Positions 25,934 through 37,157 of a stretch of 64,000 nucleotides of DNA are shown in pieces; the first letter of the stretch is position 1, and every line of letters starts with the position of its first letter. Both the position numbers and the translations under genes were made by a program. The notes beneath the pieces are model-generated. The model saw only the letters and a list, made by a program, of their open reading frames with translations, did not search any database and was not told where the DNA came from. The stretch is from Aphelenchoides besseyi (Eukaryota > Nematoda > Chromadorea > Rhabditida > Aphelenchoididae). The stretch spans positions 992,001 to 1,056,000 of the forward strand of contig JAMPIQ010000002.1 of NCBI GenBank assembly GCA_024699855.1, given 5' to 3'.

Positions 25934-27840
25934 TTAAGCTTTCAAAGTGCTGCCAACCAACTGCTGTTCACTAGCATTTTGCGGAAAGACAGACGTTCCA
26001 GCACCCATCTTCTGTTTGACCATCTGCGAGTAGGGAATCATACGATGGTAGAAGACGAACCAAACGATTAAAATGAACGCATTAGCCACCAACATCGTTT
26101 GCCAAATGTAAGTCGGGCCTGTTGATTCGTAGACCGATCTAAGCAGAAGAAATAAGAATGAGTTGAAATCAAACTCACGTCATAAAAACGGGTCCAACCA
26201 CGTGCAACAACTCGCCGCATATCACGAAAATTCCCTGCATGACTCCTTGCTTGATTGGACCCAAAATAGTCGAATAGAGAATCTCCATGTTGAGCATCAC
26301 CAACGGCAACGCAACTCCGACCAAAAGCTGTGCAATAACATAGACGTAAACGTTGATTGCTGGAGTCTGTGGGCACCACGAATACGACGATCTACAACCC
26401 GGTTCGAGTACAATAGTCGCGTTCAAAGCTAAAGAAAGAAGTTAAAATGGATTTGATTAGATACTCACGACTTAAAGCTAACGTTTCGTATGCCATTCGA
26501 CTGGACAAAAATGGATATGGATAAGTCAGAAGAAAGAAGATCACTTGCACACCAATCGCAACTGTGATTCCCAACCTTGGCGATACCCTAAAAATTCATG
26601 ATTGAAAGAATTGAATCGACTCAGCTCACCATTTTTGCATGAACCCGCAAATATAAAGAAACCCAAAAGCTACACCGATTCCACCATTAACAACGTGCAT
26701 CACCGCCGAAAAGAAAACGTATTCGGCCGATGTCCATCGAAATACCGACATCATATATGGACCACTCAATCTGAAAATGTGATTGAAGTCGAGTAGTTGC
26801 AAGTGAACTCACGATTGAATGTAAACTAATTTTAAGCCAAAAACGATTCTCGTCAAAATACAAACAGCAACTGCCAGTGTATCGAATGGAATCGAGAGTT
26901 TTCCATGTTCTGTTGTTTCGACTGCTTCTGAAAATTTGGAGTACACTAATCGGTTAGGGCCAGTTGCAATCAAATTCCGTTGCAATTGTATCGTATTCCA
27001 CACGCAAAACTAATTGGTTTTTGAACAGACGGAAGTTCTCACCTTTGAGTTCGTCCGACAAAGCAACTGGTGCTTCTCGTAGCTCGCCATTGAAACACGT
27101 GAGAATGAGAATCAGAGACACAACTCCGGTGAGGATAATGAAGTAACCGGGAACTGTGTAGAAGTTCAAATGGAGACCAAAAACAAATTCTATCCCCGGG
27201 TATTTGATGAGCGTGAAAATGGATGTGAGTACTGAAATTCAACTATCAAATAAACTGCGCATTGAACATACGTGGACCGGATGCTATGCCCAAAGTAACC
27301 GACATGATGATCATCGAAACGGCCCGTGGACGATCCTCTTCCGTTGATGAAGAGGCGATTTGGGCTTTAACGACACTCATCAATCCAACGGACACTAAGA
27401 AAAGAATCAGATTAAAAAGGAGAAACAAACTCACGACCAAACATCAGTTGCATGGAAATCAAAATCACTTTTCTTTGTTGTTCGTACAACTCGATAAGAA
27501 GAAATAAGAAGCAGCCGAAGATCGAAAACAATTTGCCGGCAATTAACGTGGGAGTTGAACTCGAAATCGCGTTTGCCAAGAAACCAGCAAACAGCGCCGT
27601 AATGATGTGACCAATCGAGTTGATCGAGAGCATGTAGCCGTAGAATGTGGCCGTTATGCTGCGATCTAACTGCAATCCTACTGGTCAGAAATGGATTCGA
27701 ATAACCGATACCTCAGTGATGTAGGCCCAAAGATTGCCGCCCATCATACCCATTTTCAGGGCGCCCAAGAAGGCCGCTAACGTAAGAACATAGATGGATT
27801 TCCAATCAGTGGTTCGCAGTTCGTCGTTCCGTTTTTCCAT
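25934..27840 (-). CDS. Major facilitator superfamily transporter (MFSD8-like)
   Basis: The start MEKRNDELRTTDWKSIYVL (27840) is followed by about twelve hydrophobic segments over roughly ten short exons. Visible MFS features are GGNLWAYITELDRS..FYGYMLSINSIGHI around helices 1-2 and LMSVVKAQIASSS..RPRAVSM in the region between helices 3 and 4. The C-terminal tail contains QMVKQKMGAGTSVFPQN and ends GSTLKA (TAA 25936-25934). The pattern fits the nematode-expanded MFSD8/CLN7-like group; the substrate cannot be inferred. A ttttag just upstream of the ATG (near 27848) could be a trans-splice acceptor. No break is seen. Confidence 0.75.
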
Positions 27841-29277
27841 TTCACTTCTAAAAGTGAAACCATAACTCAATATGGAGCGCTTAAATGGAACGAAAGCTGA
27901 GCAAACAAAGTGGCTCGAATAAAGATCGGGAGTAGTCGTGACTAACTGCGCACCGGCTCATGATCGTGTTTTGTTATAATCTCCGACGCAGTTTAACGAA
28001 AAAACCAAAAACAGCAAGAGGATCATCGAAATCGTCTCGTTCATTTCCGCGCAAGACCGAACGGATACCCGTGTTCGGATTGTGTGTACGAGAGAATAAG
28101 CTGCATAATCTCACAGACTGTTTTTATATTCGCGATATCAAACGTTCAGCGAACGAGCGCGGGAAAAGGTTGGCTCTTGATGGTCCTGAAGTTTGGTGCT
28201 TTGGAAGAAAAGTTTCTCGGTCGCGCACAAACCAAAAACAAGTTCAGCAACCATCGGGCTTCTTGCGCAAAAGATTCAAGCTTACCGAAATGAACTTTGA
28301 ATTAAGGTATCTTGTACTGAAGAAGCGATGATTGTATTCAAGTACTTGTACTCCAATGTTTGCTTAGGCTCAAGAGGTAACAGCCGAACCAAAAGACAAG
28401 CCAATGATTACAATCAAGCGAACTTTGTGTTTTCGATTGCGCGAAGATCGCTAACAGTTTTTCTGCGTTAGCGCGAACTACAAACTTTTGTTTTCGACGA
28501 CAACAAGCATTCTTTCAGAGAACTTTGTGTTGTACTGAATCTTACATTTTCGGCCAATTGGCACAATCTTTACGTTTTGTTTGATTAACTTCGTATGTTC
28601 ATATCGAATGTCGTTCCGTAACTTGAGAACGTGATGAAGACTAAGTTCTTGTTTGGAATTGAAATCAAATAATCAACGGAAATAAGGTAAAGTGGAGGTG
28701 GAAAGAGCGTATAGCTGATAACGGCCATCTAATGCTTTTGCTTCTAATTCTCCTTTAAAATGCTCAAGAAATGCTTCTGCATCGGAGACGTAAAGGTCTC
28801 TACGGGTCGCTTCTTGTTTTCTTCTTTCTTTTCTTCAGTTTTCTGGAGCAATACAACGAAAGTGAAAGTCGAAATTTTCAGCTTTCAAGTTTGTAAGTTT
28901 TCTGCTTATTTTCATCACGAGAGTTGTCTCCAGAGTTCTGGTCGATTCGGATATTAGCGGCTTCTGGAAAGCTCGAATAATGTTTCCTGTCGATTGCCGT
29001 TGAAGGTCGCCAATTCAAAGGACACGCAAAGATCAACTCGACACTCGGATTTGGATTCCTTTCCTCTCGTCTACCAACTGAAAGATGAGGAGTTCGAAGA
29101 TTTTCTGACCTTTGAGTCTTTGAATTCAACTCATTCAAATCGTCTGATTCCACGGTACATTCTAGCTTTTGAGATCTAGACCGATTTCTTTAGGAGCCAT
29201 GAGTTTCGTTTACAAACCATCCAGTTGGAAGGAAACTCCACGTGAAGGTTCTGATGCCCGTCAAAATCTTCTAATTT
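27841..29277. other. Spacer without a supported gene
   Basis: Several open frames (27960-28331 plus, 28760-28957 plus, 28878-29153 minus) lack domain content. The 5' exons of the LicD-like gene that follows may lie in the last few hundred bases (for example MSFVYKPSSWKETP at 29199), but I could not join them in frame. Confidence 0.4.
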
Positions 29278-29994
29278 TTGCGTCATTGGGAGAACGGAAA
29301 CGAAATTCGACCAACAAAGTCGGAAAGCAAATTGAAAAACTTTTCGCTTCGCAACGTCGATGTTTTCGCTCAACTTCGCGAATTTGTCGATTTGCACGGC
29401 GCAACGGCGATGTTGATTGGTGAGTCACTGCTCGGTGGGTCGAATTACGAAAGGAGCTATTACTCCCGATGTTTAGCTTTGTATCTGCGAAACACGGTGG
29501 TCACGAACGACCAGATGCTTCATATTGCGATTCGTGATTTCGAGTTCAATTGTCCGCTTCGATTCGCTCTCTGTGCGAACTTTAAGGTGCGAAAACAAGT
29601 GGGCGAACGTGGAGATTCGTTTTTGTGGTCGTTTGCTGTCGAAAGATTTTCGGTCGAGTTATCGTTGTTGTACACGTTGAATGAGACCACCGACTACGTT
29701 GCCGTCCATCACGATCGATCATTCTTTCAATCGATGTTCTCGAAGATTCAAAAGATTTGCGCCGTCAACTTACACGCACGTCTCTTTTGGATTCCATTTA
29801 ACTTGGATAAGATCTTGAAGGTACGAAGTTAAAGTCGATTTCAATCTTTCGGATATCAGACGCAATTCGGAGGTCAACTGAACGGACCGATGGCAAAAAA
29901 TTTCGTTCGCTTCGATTCCTCAATAACTTTGACTCCCGAGCCACCGATTCTTTTGAATTCCGATCTTGAATACGCAGAGATTACGAACTTGTAA
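29278..29994 (+). CDS. LicD/fukutin-type nucleotidyltransferase family protein (5' end unresolved)
   Basis: A long exon reads LRNVDVFAQLREFVDLHG..AMLIGESLL and, further on, GERGDSFLWSFAVERFSVELSLLYT and LHARLFWIPFNLDKILK. It then splices at the gtacgaag donor near 29820 to TQFGG..GPMAKNFVRFDSS and ends ITNL with a TAA at 29992-29994. The order (location of a short HG..TAM motif, GDS...V-L..LY, then a W-P.N..KIL segment before the last intron) resembles the nematode W02B3.4-like fukutin/LicD family, which acts on phospho-sugars in the secretory pathway. The N-terminal membrane anchor expected for this family was not found; the 5' exons are missing from this model. Family assignment is tentative. 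Confidence 0.45.
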
Positions 29995-30945
29995 ATAAAC
30001 GGTAAAAATTTGTCCTTGCACAATTGTTCCCGTAGCTTTTGGTTGCAACAGTCGACTGATCGTTTCATCGGATCTGAGTTTATCGAACTGCTATTGAGGC
30101 CAATTCGGTTGTGTAGATGTTGTTTGAATACGATTGGAAAATAAATTATAAAGATTTTTCTTTCAATGCTCACTTGTAAACCTCCAGAACAACAATTGAA
30201 CGTCGATTGAATCGGTTGCTAAATTCAAACTGTTACGGTACCAATCTTGCTTTTAGAATGGGCGATCTTTGACCCAAACTCCATATTCTGGAGCTTCTAA
30301 GAATAGAGAGAGTAGTGGCGATTATAACGTTCGCTTAGTTTGTAATTTGTGTTCAAACTTAACAAACTTTACAACCTCAGAGTTATGTCTTGACGTCAAG
30401 AAAACATTTACAAGCAACGGAATATTTCGAGATGGAAACCGTTCGGAGAATTTGAATTGATTTCTTGTCAGTCACACTTCTTATCAACAGAAGCCAATTA
30501 GTTCCACTTTTTAAAGTCTCGAAGTTTCTCGAGAATCTTCGACCGCTGTCCAATGAAGTTCGATGCAAAAATGTCTTTTTTAGATGTCACGAGCTTGGCA
30601 ATGACGCACAAGGAGATGGAATTTGACCTCGATCACACTGTTGAGAACAATAAAAATGTGCGAATGTTTTGATTAGAAGGCTTATTAAGAGACCTAAGGT
30701 CGTCGGTTTATCTTATTTCACATTTAGTGGTAATTAAACTCTTCGTTCGAGGTGTTCGCTTTGACGGCAAACAATTTTATTGCAAATTTTCATAACAATC
30801 AGTTCGGATCGTTAAGGCCTAATCACACGTTGCTCTTAGCGTTTAATGGAAGCTCAGAATGTTTGTGCATTCCGATTCAGTTCGAGTTAAAAGCAAGTAC
30901 TTCGCGTTGAATCGGTCATTTGAGTTCTCGACTGCCCGTTGGCTG

Positions 30946-31317
30946 ATCGTAGAAGCTTCCGTCCACAATGGGTTGAGTCATAAATGTCGTCGAGAAGTTC
31001 GTCTTCTGCAGATTGTTTGTCAAAAGGATTAGGAATCGACCGTTCATTCTGACTCACTTATCAGATAACCTTTGGCTCATCATCTTGTAGTTCAGTTTCT
31101 TTCTTTGTAGTCCAACTAAGAACTTGATTTCAAGTTGTAAACTCGTTGCGAAAGTCGAACGTTTCCTGGGTCTAGACAGTAACCGTAGGGAACATTCCAC
31201 TTCACTTTTCTCTTATCTTTGAATTTAAAAACGACATTTTCGTGGTGTTCGGCAGTCCACGAAGTGATGCTGTTAAACACTTGTTCTCTGCTTGTACGTG
31301 ATTAGGACTCTGAAGTT
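30946..31317 (-). CDS. Possible small gene or gene remnant, unrecognised
   Basis: Minus-strand sequence reads SITSWTAEHHENVVFKFKD, then WNVPYGYCLDPGNVRLSQ, then a stop. Further downstream, past a consensus gtgagt...ctgcag intron, comes KTNFSTTFMTQPIVDGSFYD ending SRELK-stop (about 30946). The composition looks protein-coding and the downstream intron borders are canonical. However, the two parts are not in one frame and no start was found. It could be a decayed gene or one with exons I failed to place. No function is inferred. Confidence 0.25.
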
Positions 31318-31522
31318 CAAGCGAGACGTTTGACTTCCGACTTATCACACGTTTATGCGGCGCCCACGAGTTTCGTTATTGACGTTGAGAATCTTTCGAT
31401 GAAAAGAACGTTTAAAAAGAAGTCCTTGTTGATTGGTTTCAACGTGTTTGTTGCGGTTGTTGATCATTCAATTTGCGTTCATTTCTACAGTTACGGTTCT
31501 TATCTTCAGGTGAACCGGCAGC

Positions 31523-32900
31523 ATGAGAAAGGTCGCGTTTATTGTGGTTCTCGCCATTTGCGCTGTGATCTGCGATGCCAAAGTTGTGGTGCAAAAAAAG
31601 CCAACAGCTCCGAAGAAAGTAATCGAAACTCCCGCTCAAACAGCTCATAAGCTTAAGGAAGCAGTGGTTGGACGAGTGGGTCGATGGGATGCTCACGATC
31701 CGGGATACTACACTGACGACTTTGCTCGACGAAAAATGTTTCCGCTTGCTGCGGCCACGTACGCGGATAATCCTCAAGATTGTTTGACTCGCAAATTCCA
31801 AAATGCATCAGTGAGTTTCTGCGAAATTTTGTTGCTCAGACGAGACTCGAGAGGTTCTTCGTCTGATTGACGTAACGATTGCTTTAATTAACAAGCGGTT
31901 TACAAGTTTCGTGCAGACATTGTTGTCTCATAAAGAACGAACACCATTTTTGGAAACTGATAATAAAATTGAAATGCCAATTTGTTTCTTGATGATCAAT
32001 TGATTCTTTCAGGTTATCAATAAATTCATAATCTCGTGCGAAGCCAGTGATAAAAACGAACTGTGCGCAGGATACACGGCGATCTCTCACTCTGAGAAAG
32101 CCATTGTTGTTGCATTCCGGTAAGCGGACGACTCAACAACATATAAATGGTTCTTTTCAGTGGAACTCAAGGGTTCCTTGAGCTTGTTTTTGAAATTGAC
32201 CACGTGATTTTGAAGAAGAAAAAACCGTCGCCGGTTGGTGGAAAGGTCGCCGAGTACTTCCACGATGTTTTCCAAAACTTGTGGGACAGTGGAGTTGCCA
32301 CTGATATCAAGAAGATGTTGGACGAGTATCCGAACTACGAAGTTTGGGTCACAGGTAAACTCATTTCTTGAATTCCATTAATCAAAACGATTAGGACATT
32401 CGCTTGGTGGTTCTGTTGCTTCTATTGCCGCTACGTACATTCTCAACACTTACAATTTGGAAAATGAGCGAATCAAACTCGTGACTTTTGGTCAACCACG
32501 TACTGGAGACACTGATTTTGCTGCTGGACATAATCTGCGAGTAAGTATGAAAATTAACGGCTTGTCTAACAAAGTGGTTGTAGTTGCCACGAAGTTATCG
32601 GGTTACCCACAGACGCGACATTGTCCCACATATTCCGCCGGAGAAATTTGAGAACTACTGGTCAGTTAAAGTTTTCACTAATCAATACAAAACACTTTTA
32701 GGCATCACGAATCTGAAGTTTGGTATCCCCACTCAATGACTCCAGGCTCAGCCTTTGTTGTTTGCAATGACGATGAAAACAAAGTTGATTGCAGTGATCG
32801 TCAATGGTTCGATCTTTCAGTCTCCGACCATTTGCACTACTTTGGACGCGTGATTTCGTCTTACGGTGTTGACGGTTGTATTGATGACCTATCTCTCTAA
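31523..32900 (+). CDS. Secreted class 3 (alpha/beta hydrolase) lipase
   Basis: The signal peptide MRKVAFIVVLAICAVICDA starts at 31523. After a basic spacer the core shows KMFPLAAATYADNPQDCL, CAGYTAISHSEKAIVVAFRG, the nucleophile elbow WVTGHSLGGSVAS (catalytic Ser), and TFGQPRTGD with HRRDIVPHIPP carrying the likely catalytic Asp. Near the end is HESEVWYPHSM; the catalytic His is probably this one or the later SDHLHYFG. The protein ends DDLSL with a TAA at 32898-32900. About five introns are present. Class 3 lipases hydrolyse triacylglycerol or phospholipid esters; secretion suggests a digestive or cuticle role. The gene is complete. Confidence 0.88.
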
Positions 32901-33883
32901 TTTTAATTCATTCCAACCCACTAGTTTGCATTATTCCAAAAAGAAACGAGAAGTCACTTATCATGCATTTAAACTACGAAGTCGCATTTTCTTGCCATTC
33001 ATAACCACAAACTTGTTCCACTACCCAAATTTTTAACCCGTGCAATGAACTCGGTTATCAGAAGTGTTAAATAAACAGGTTAAGTACAATAGTAGAGATA
33101 AAGTTACTAGAAAACTGTCGACATAATCGCGCATCTGTGAGAAGCTTGACACTTGAATGCAAATTTAAAAGCTAACAGCTTTTTGAATTTTTGAGCAAAC
33201 TGTGAGGTAGTGGTTTCAATGTGGCGGTCGAAATAACAAGTCAATTTTAGATTTTAATCTTCAAAATGTTGCCGACTTGCAATCACGAATTGCCGCATAC
33301 ATTCGAGAAGATGTGGAGTTTCTAGCAACCTGAGAGTTTTTACGAAACTTGTGGTGTATCAAAAGTTAGCAATTCGTTTTCATTTCCATTTGATCCGGAC
33401 ATCGAATTCTGGATCCGCGTTGAAAGCAATGGTACATCTTCTAATGCAAAAATTTTGCTTAAGTGCAGTAATGAGTCTCTTTAATAGCGTTATCGATATT
33501 ACATGTAGGAAGAATTGGATGCTAAGGTTATTGGTAACTTGAAAGGTAAACTTCTTTATGCGATTTTAAAGTTCTTTGTAATTTCAGATCTACTATATAA
33601 ATTTGGCGAAAGTTATTACGTTTTTCACCATAACTAATCGTCTTTTGAACACAATTGCAAAATCATTTACCCGCACCATAGTTGTCCTTACTGTAAGGCT
33701 GAACGCAAAAAGAAGGCATTGAAAGCTGTCACCAATTAAGACTTTCAAAAACACAAGACGAGTGGAACGAAAAGGTTGGTAACAACAAAAGTTTTGAGGA
33801 AATTGTTTAGCTCTCGGTTCTTCGAAATGAAGAAAGCGAGGTGAAGCTGGAGAACGGAAAGCTGGTTAAGAACGTTGACGAAC
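32901..33883. other. Spacer, possible decayed coding fragments
   Basis: Short protein-like fragments occur (for example NVADLQSRIAAYIREDVEFL near 33255 plus), but stops and frame changes follow immediately. No gene can be supported. It may include remnants of the unknown family whose copies lie at 33884-34542 and 58676-59304. Confidence 0.35.
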
Positions 33884-34542
33884 TTAATACCAATACATAA
33901 GTATAAAATATAATGAACGAATTAATGCTTTCGATACCTTGGTGTAAAGTTGGACGTCGTCTTTGAGCAACTCCAGAAAATCTTCCGATAGTGCAAGTTG
34001 ACTTTTGCCATCGTTCTTCTCAGCATAGTTAAGCACCAGTTGAGTCAAGGTATCATTTTGATACTCAATCGAGAGCTCTTGCACTTAAAGAAAAATAAAT
34101 GAGTTTCTAGTACAACACAACATATGGATGCCAAGTAGCAAAGCAATTTATGCCTCATATTCGCGTTCTTCAAAAGTTCAGTGCTTGTCGATGACATACT
34201 TCTGTCGTTCTCGGCGACAACCAAAATCCAAAAGGCTCCGCGAATGGGAGAGAGCTTTATTCGACAAAAGCAAAACGACAATAAAAAAACCAAGATAGGG
34301 CCAAAACTGAGGTGTGTCGGCGTTGGGTCTTACAATAAATTGTGTAGGGCAAAAACGAAAGGATCGATGCGGGACCTAACGGCCTTTTGGGGATCGATTC
34401 GCATCGACACTTCTGATAAGCGCAGTACTAATCCAGATCTCCGTCATTCCATAAGCTCATTTTCAACTTACGGGAGTTTTCCATTGCCCTCTGAATTGTC
34501 ATAAAATAAGGCCGAGAATCTACCAAGATTCCTCTTCAAGCA
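33884..34542 (-). CDS. Unrecognised protein, copy A of a converted pair (C-terminal part)
   Basis: Hand splicing on the minus strand joins CLKRNLGRFSALFYDNSEGN, GKLPTALIRSVDANRSPKG, HPTPTHLSFGPIL, LSPIRGAFWILVVAENDRS with LLKNANMRHKLLCYLASI, and LQELSIEYQNDTLTQLVLNY to LSEDFLELLKDDVQLYTKV. All junctions are gt/ag and in phase. It is the same protein as at 58676-59304; the middle 665 bp of DNA are indistinguishable by eye. After LYTK the copies diverge: this one continues SKALIRSLYF to a stop at 33884. No signal peptide or clear domain is visible and the N-terminus is not resolved. A conserved intracellular protein is likely; no function is claimed. Confidence 0.55.
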
Positions 34543-34606
34543 CTATCAATCACAAATCTGCAAAGGTAAACGAGGTTGCTTATTTCACGACTCACAATGA
34601 TGCATC
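33942..34606. repeat. 665-bp tract identical to 58704-59368 (direct)
   Basis: Every corresponding position I compared is offset by exactly 24762 bp with no indel, and the embedded open frames translate identically. Outside both ends the two loci remain alignable but clearly diverged (for example LYTKVSKALIRS against LYTRVLEALRQ on one side). That pattern is expected of gene conversion between paralogs rather than a simple segmental copy. Confidence 0.85.
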
Positions 34607-34817
34607 GAAAGTCAATTGATCGTACTTACAGAGTCTATTAGTTAACACATTTTTATGCTAAAACCATCGATCAGCTGTTGACCAGTGAGAATCTAATCAC
34701 AGCGCCAAGCAATTTCTCAACTTGTCTATTTTAGTTACTTAAAGATACTGCAGCAAAACTGAAGAAACAATAAAATGCTACTAAACTCAAAAACAACTTT
34801 TAAATGCAAAAAGAAGT

Positions 34818-34898
34818 TGAGCGAGATGGGATTCGAACCCACGCCTCCGAAGAGATTGCGACCTGAACGCAACGCCATAACCACTCGGCCACTCGCCC
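34818..34898 (-). tRNA. tRNA-Leu (anticodon CAG)
   Basis: The minus-strand sequence starts GGGCGAG, which pairs with CTCGCTC (one G-T). The D arm is GGCCGAGTGG. The anticodon stem-loop TTGCG-TTCAGGT-CGCAA places CAG at 34-36. A long variable arm TCTCTTCGGAGG follows, as expected for leucine tRNAs, then the T arm GGGTTCGAATCCC. There is no intron. It reads CUG codons. It stands alone between the unknown gene at 33884 and the aldehyde dehydrogenase at 35319. Confidence 0.92.
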
Positions 34899-35318
34899 TG
34901 TCGATCTTCAATGAAAACTCTCAGTTGAGTTTACTTCGGTCGCCCGAATCCTTTGACCTTGCGGTCTCGGCCATCGGCTTCAACGAGAATGAGATTAGTG
35001 AGTTCATATGGGAAAGTGCATTTTATATTTTGGAGCGTAGATTGCGCCAATTTCTCTATAATCGCATGTGTGTTCCACGTTGGGTGTGTGCGTCGCTCGT
35101 GAACTGACCGTCCAAAGAACAAAAAACACGCGACGAGCGTCTCCAACTTCTTTTTGTAAACGACGCAAACAAGACGTGAGTGAGCGGTCGCTTTTTCTTT
35201 TTGCGTGCAATCAAATCGCATTTTATCGAGTATTTCGGCGTTTTGGACGCGATTTTTATGGCAACATGAGCGTTTTTATCACTCCCATTTCTTTCAGTTT
35301 TCCATTTGAATCCCGGGA

Positions 35319-37157
35319 ATGTCATATCACGAGGTAAGAAGATGTTTTCGTTTTCGTTGAGTTGTTTTTAGCTCGTGCAACTGCAACGCGACTACTTCAA
35401 GTCGGGAGCCACCAGAAGCTACGAGTTCAGGAAACGGCAGCTCCTGAAGCTCCGCGAACTTCTGGTTCGAGAATCCAAATCGATTTCGGCCACCGTTCAC
35501 ACGGATCTGAAGCGATCGGCCAAATTGACGGAGATCATCGAAGTTCAGGCGGCAATCACGGAGATCGACTACTTTCTCGACAATCTTCACGAATGGATGC
35601 GTCCAGAGTACGTAGAGAAGACCTTAAAAGAGATTCTGGACACACCGATGATCGTTCGCGAACCGTTTGGGGTCGTGCTTGTAATAAGCACATGGAATTA
35701 TCCTGTTGGTTAGGTTTGATTGCTTGATAGTGAATGGCTTTGCAGGCGCTCATGTTTTTCTACCCGATTATTGCCATTTTCGCTGCGGGAAACACGGTCG
35801 TGATCAAAGCATCCGAAGTCTCGGCGAATACTTCCAATTTGATTGCTAATCAACTGAATCGCACGTTTGATAAGGTAGTCCGAAGCCAATGGAAAGTTGA
35901 GAGCGAATTTTGTAGCGACTTCTTCACGTCGTGGAGGGAACTGCCGAAGTGACAACCGAGTTGTTAAAAGAACAATTCGACAAGATCATGTACACCGGTA
36001 AGTTTGCTTTCGTCGACCGGACTGATGGGCAAAAATAGGAAGCACTGGGATCGCTAAAATCATCATGAAAGCGGCTGCCGAATCGATTTGTCCGTTGGTT
36101 TTGGAGTTGGGCGGCAAATGTCCAGTGATCGTCGAACCCGATTCCGATTTGGAGATCACGGCCAAACGTTTGGTCTGGGCAAAGTGTTTTAATGCCGGAC
36201 AAACGTGTGTGGCTCCCGATTTCATCATCACAAGTCCCGAAGTCAAATCCAAACTGGTCGGTTTGATTCAGAAGACCACCGAAAAGTTCTATGGTCCGCG
36301 AATGCAGACCTCTCCCGATTATAATCGAATTATAAACGAACGACATTTCGAGTGAGCGAAAGAATCGAATTCAATGATTAGTAGCCAATTTAGTCGTCTA
36401 TCTTCCCTAATCGATCAGACTCAAGGCCAAATTGTGTTTCGTGCCGGTGAAGCAGATCGTTCGGATCTTTTCTTTCCGCTCACACTCGTCGACTGTCAAT
36501 TGGACGATCCATTGATGGAAGGCGAGTTGTTCGGGCCGATTCTTCCAATCATCACTGTTCCTCAGCCAACGAGCGATGGAATCCAAATCATCAATTCGGG
36601 TCATAATCCGCTAGCTGCGTACATTTTCACAAAAAACAACCACAAGATTCAACGGCTCATCGACGAAACTCAGAGTGGCGGTGTGGTTTCGAATGATACG
36701 ATGATGCATTATAGTAGGTGGTTATTTTATCTTTCATGGCTAATTGATTGATTTGCAGGCGTTGACACATTGCCGTTTGGTAGGCGAATCCGTGGAGTTG
36801 TCTTCTGATACGTGTTTTAGGTGGAATTGGACATTCGGGATTCGGACAATACCGAGGCAAATATGGTTTCTTGGAGTTCTCGCATCCCAAATCCGTTCTA
36901 CTGCGCGGTTTCTTTGGCGACAGCATGGCATCGCAAGTTAAAAGCAACTCAATCAACTCAACACGATTTTCAGAGCTCGATATCCGCCAATGACCGAGAA
37001 GAGTTATCGGGATCTTGCCTATTTGTTGAAACGACGTTCATTTCCACGCTGGTTGAGTCGACTGCGTCCATCGATACCGAGTTTGCTGATCGGATTGCTA
37101 ATCGGAATTGTGTTGCAACGAAGCGGTCGATTGGCGGCGTTGAAGTTTGGAAACTGA
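35319..37157 (+). CDS. Fatty aldehyde dehydrogenase (ALDH3-type) with C-terminal membrane anchor
   Basis: The start MSYHE (35319) is spliced to LVQLQRDYFKSG. The cofactor and catalytic landmarks are VVLVISTWNYPV, GNTVVIKASE, DKIMYTGSTG, LVLELGGKCPV (general base Glu) and FNAGQTCVAPD (catalytic Cys), followed by LPFGGIGHSGFG..GKYGF. The last exon (LARYPPMTEKSYRDL...) ends in a hydrophobic anchor PSLLIGLLIGIVLQ and a TGA at 37155-37157, as in microsomal ALDH3A2. The enzyme oxidises long-chain fatty aldehydes to acids using NAD on the ER or peroxisome membrane. About seven short introns are present. No break is seen. Confidence 0.9.

Noticed and set aside
34775..35107. 110-residue plus-strand frame
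   Set aside because: It runs antisense through the tRNA-Leu gene.
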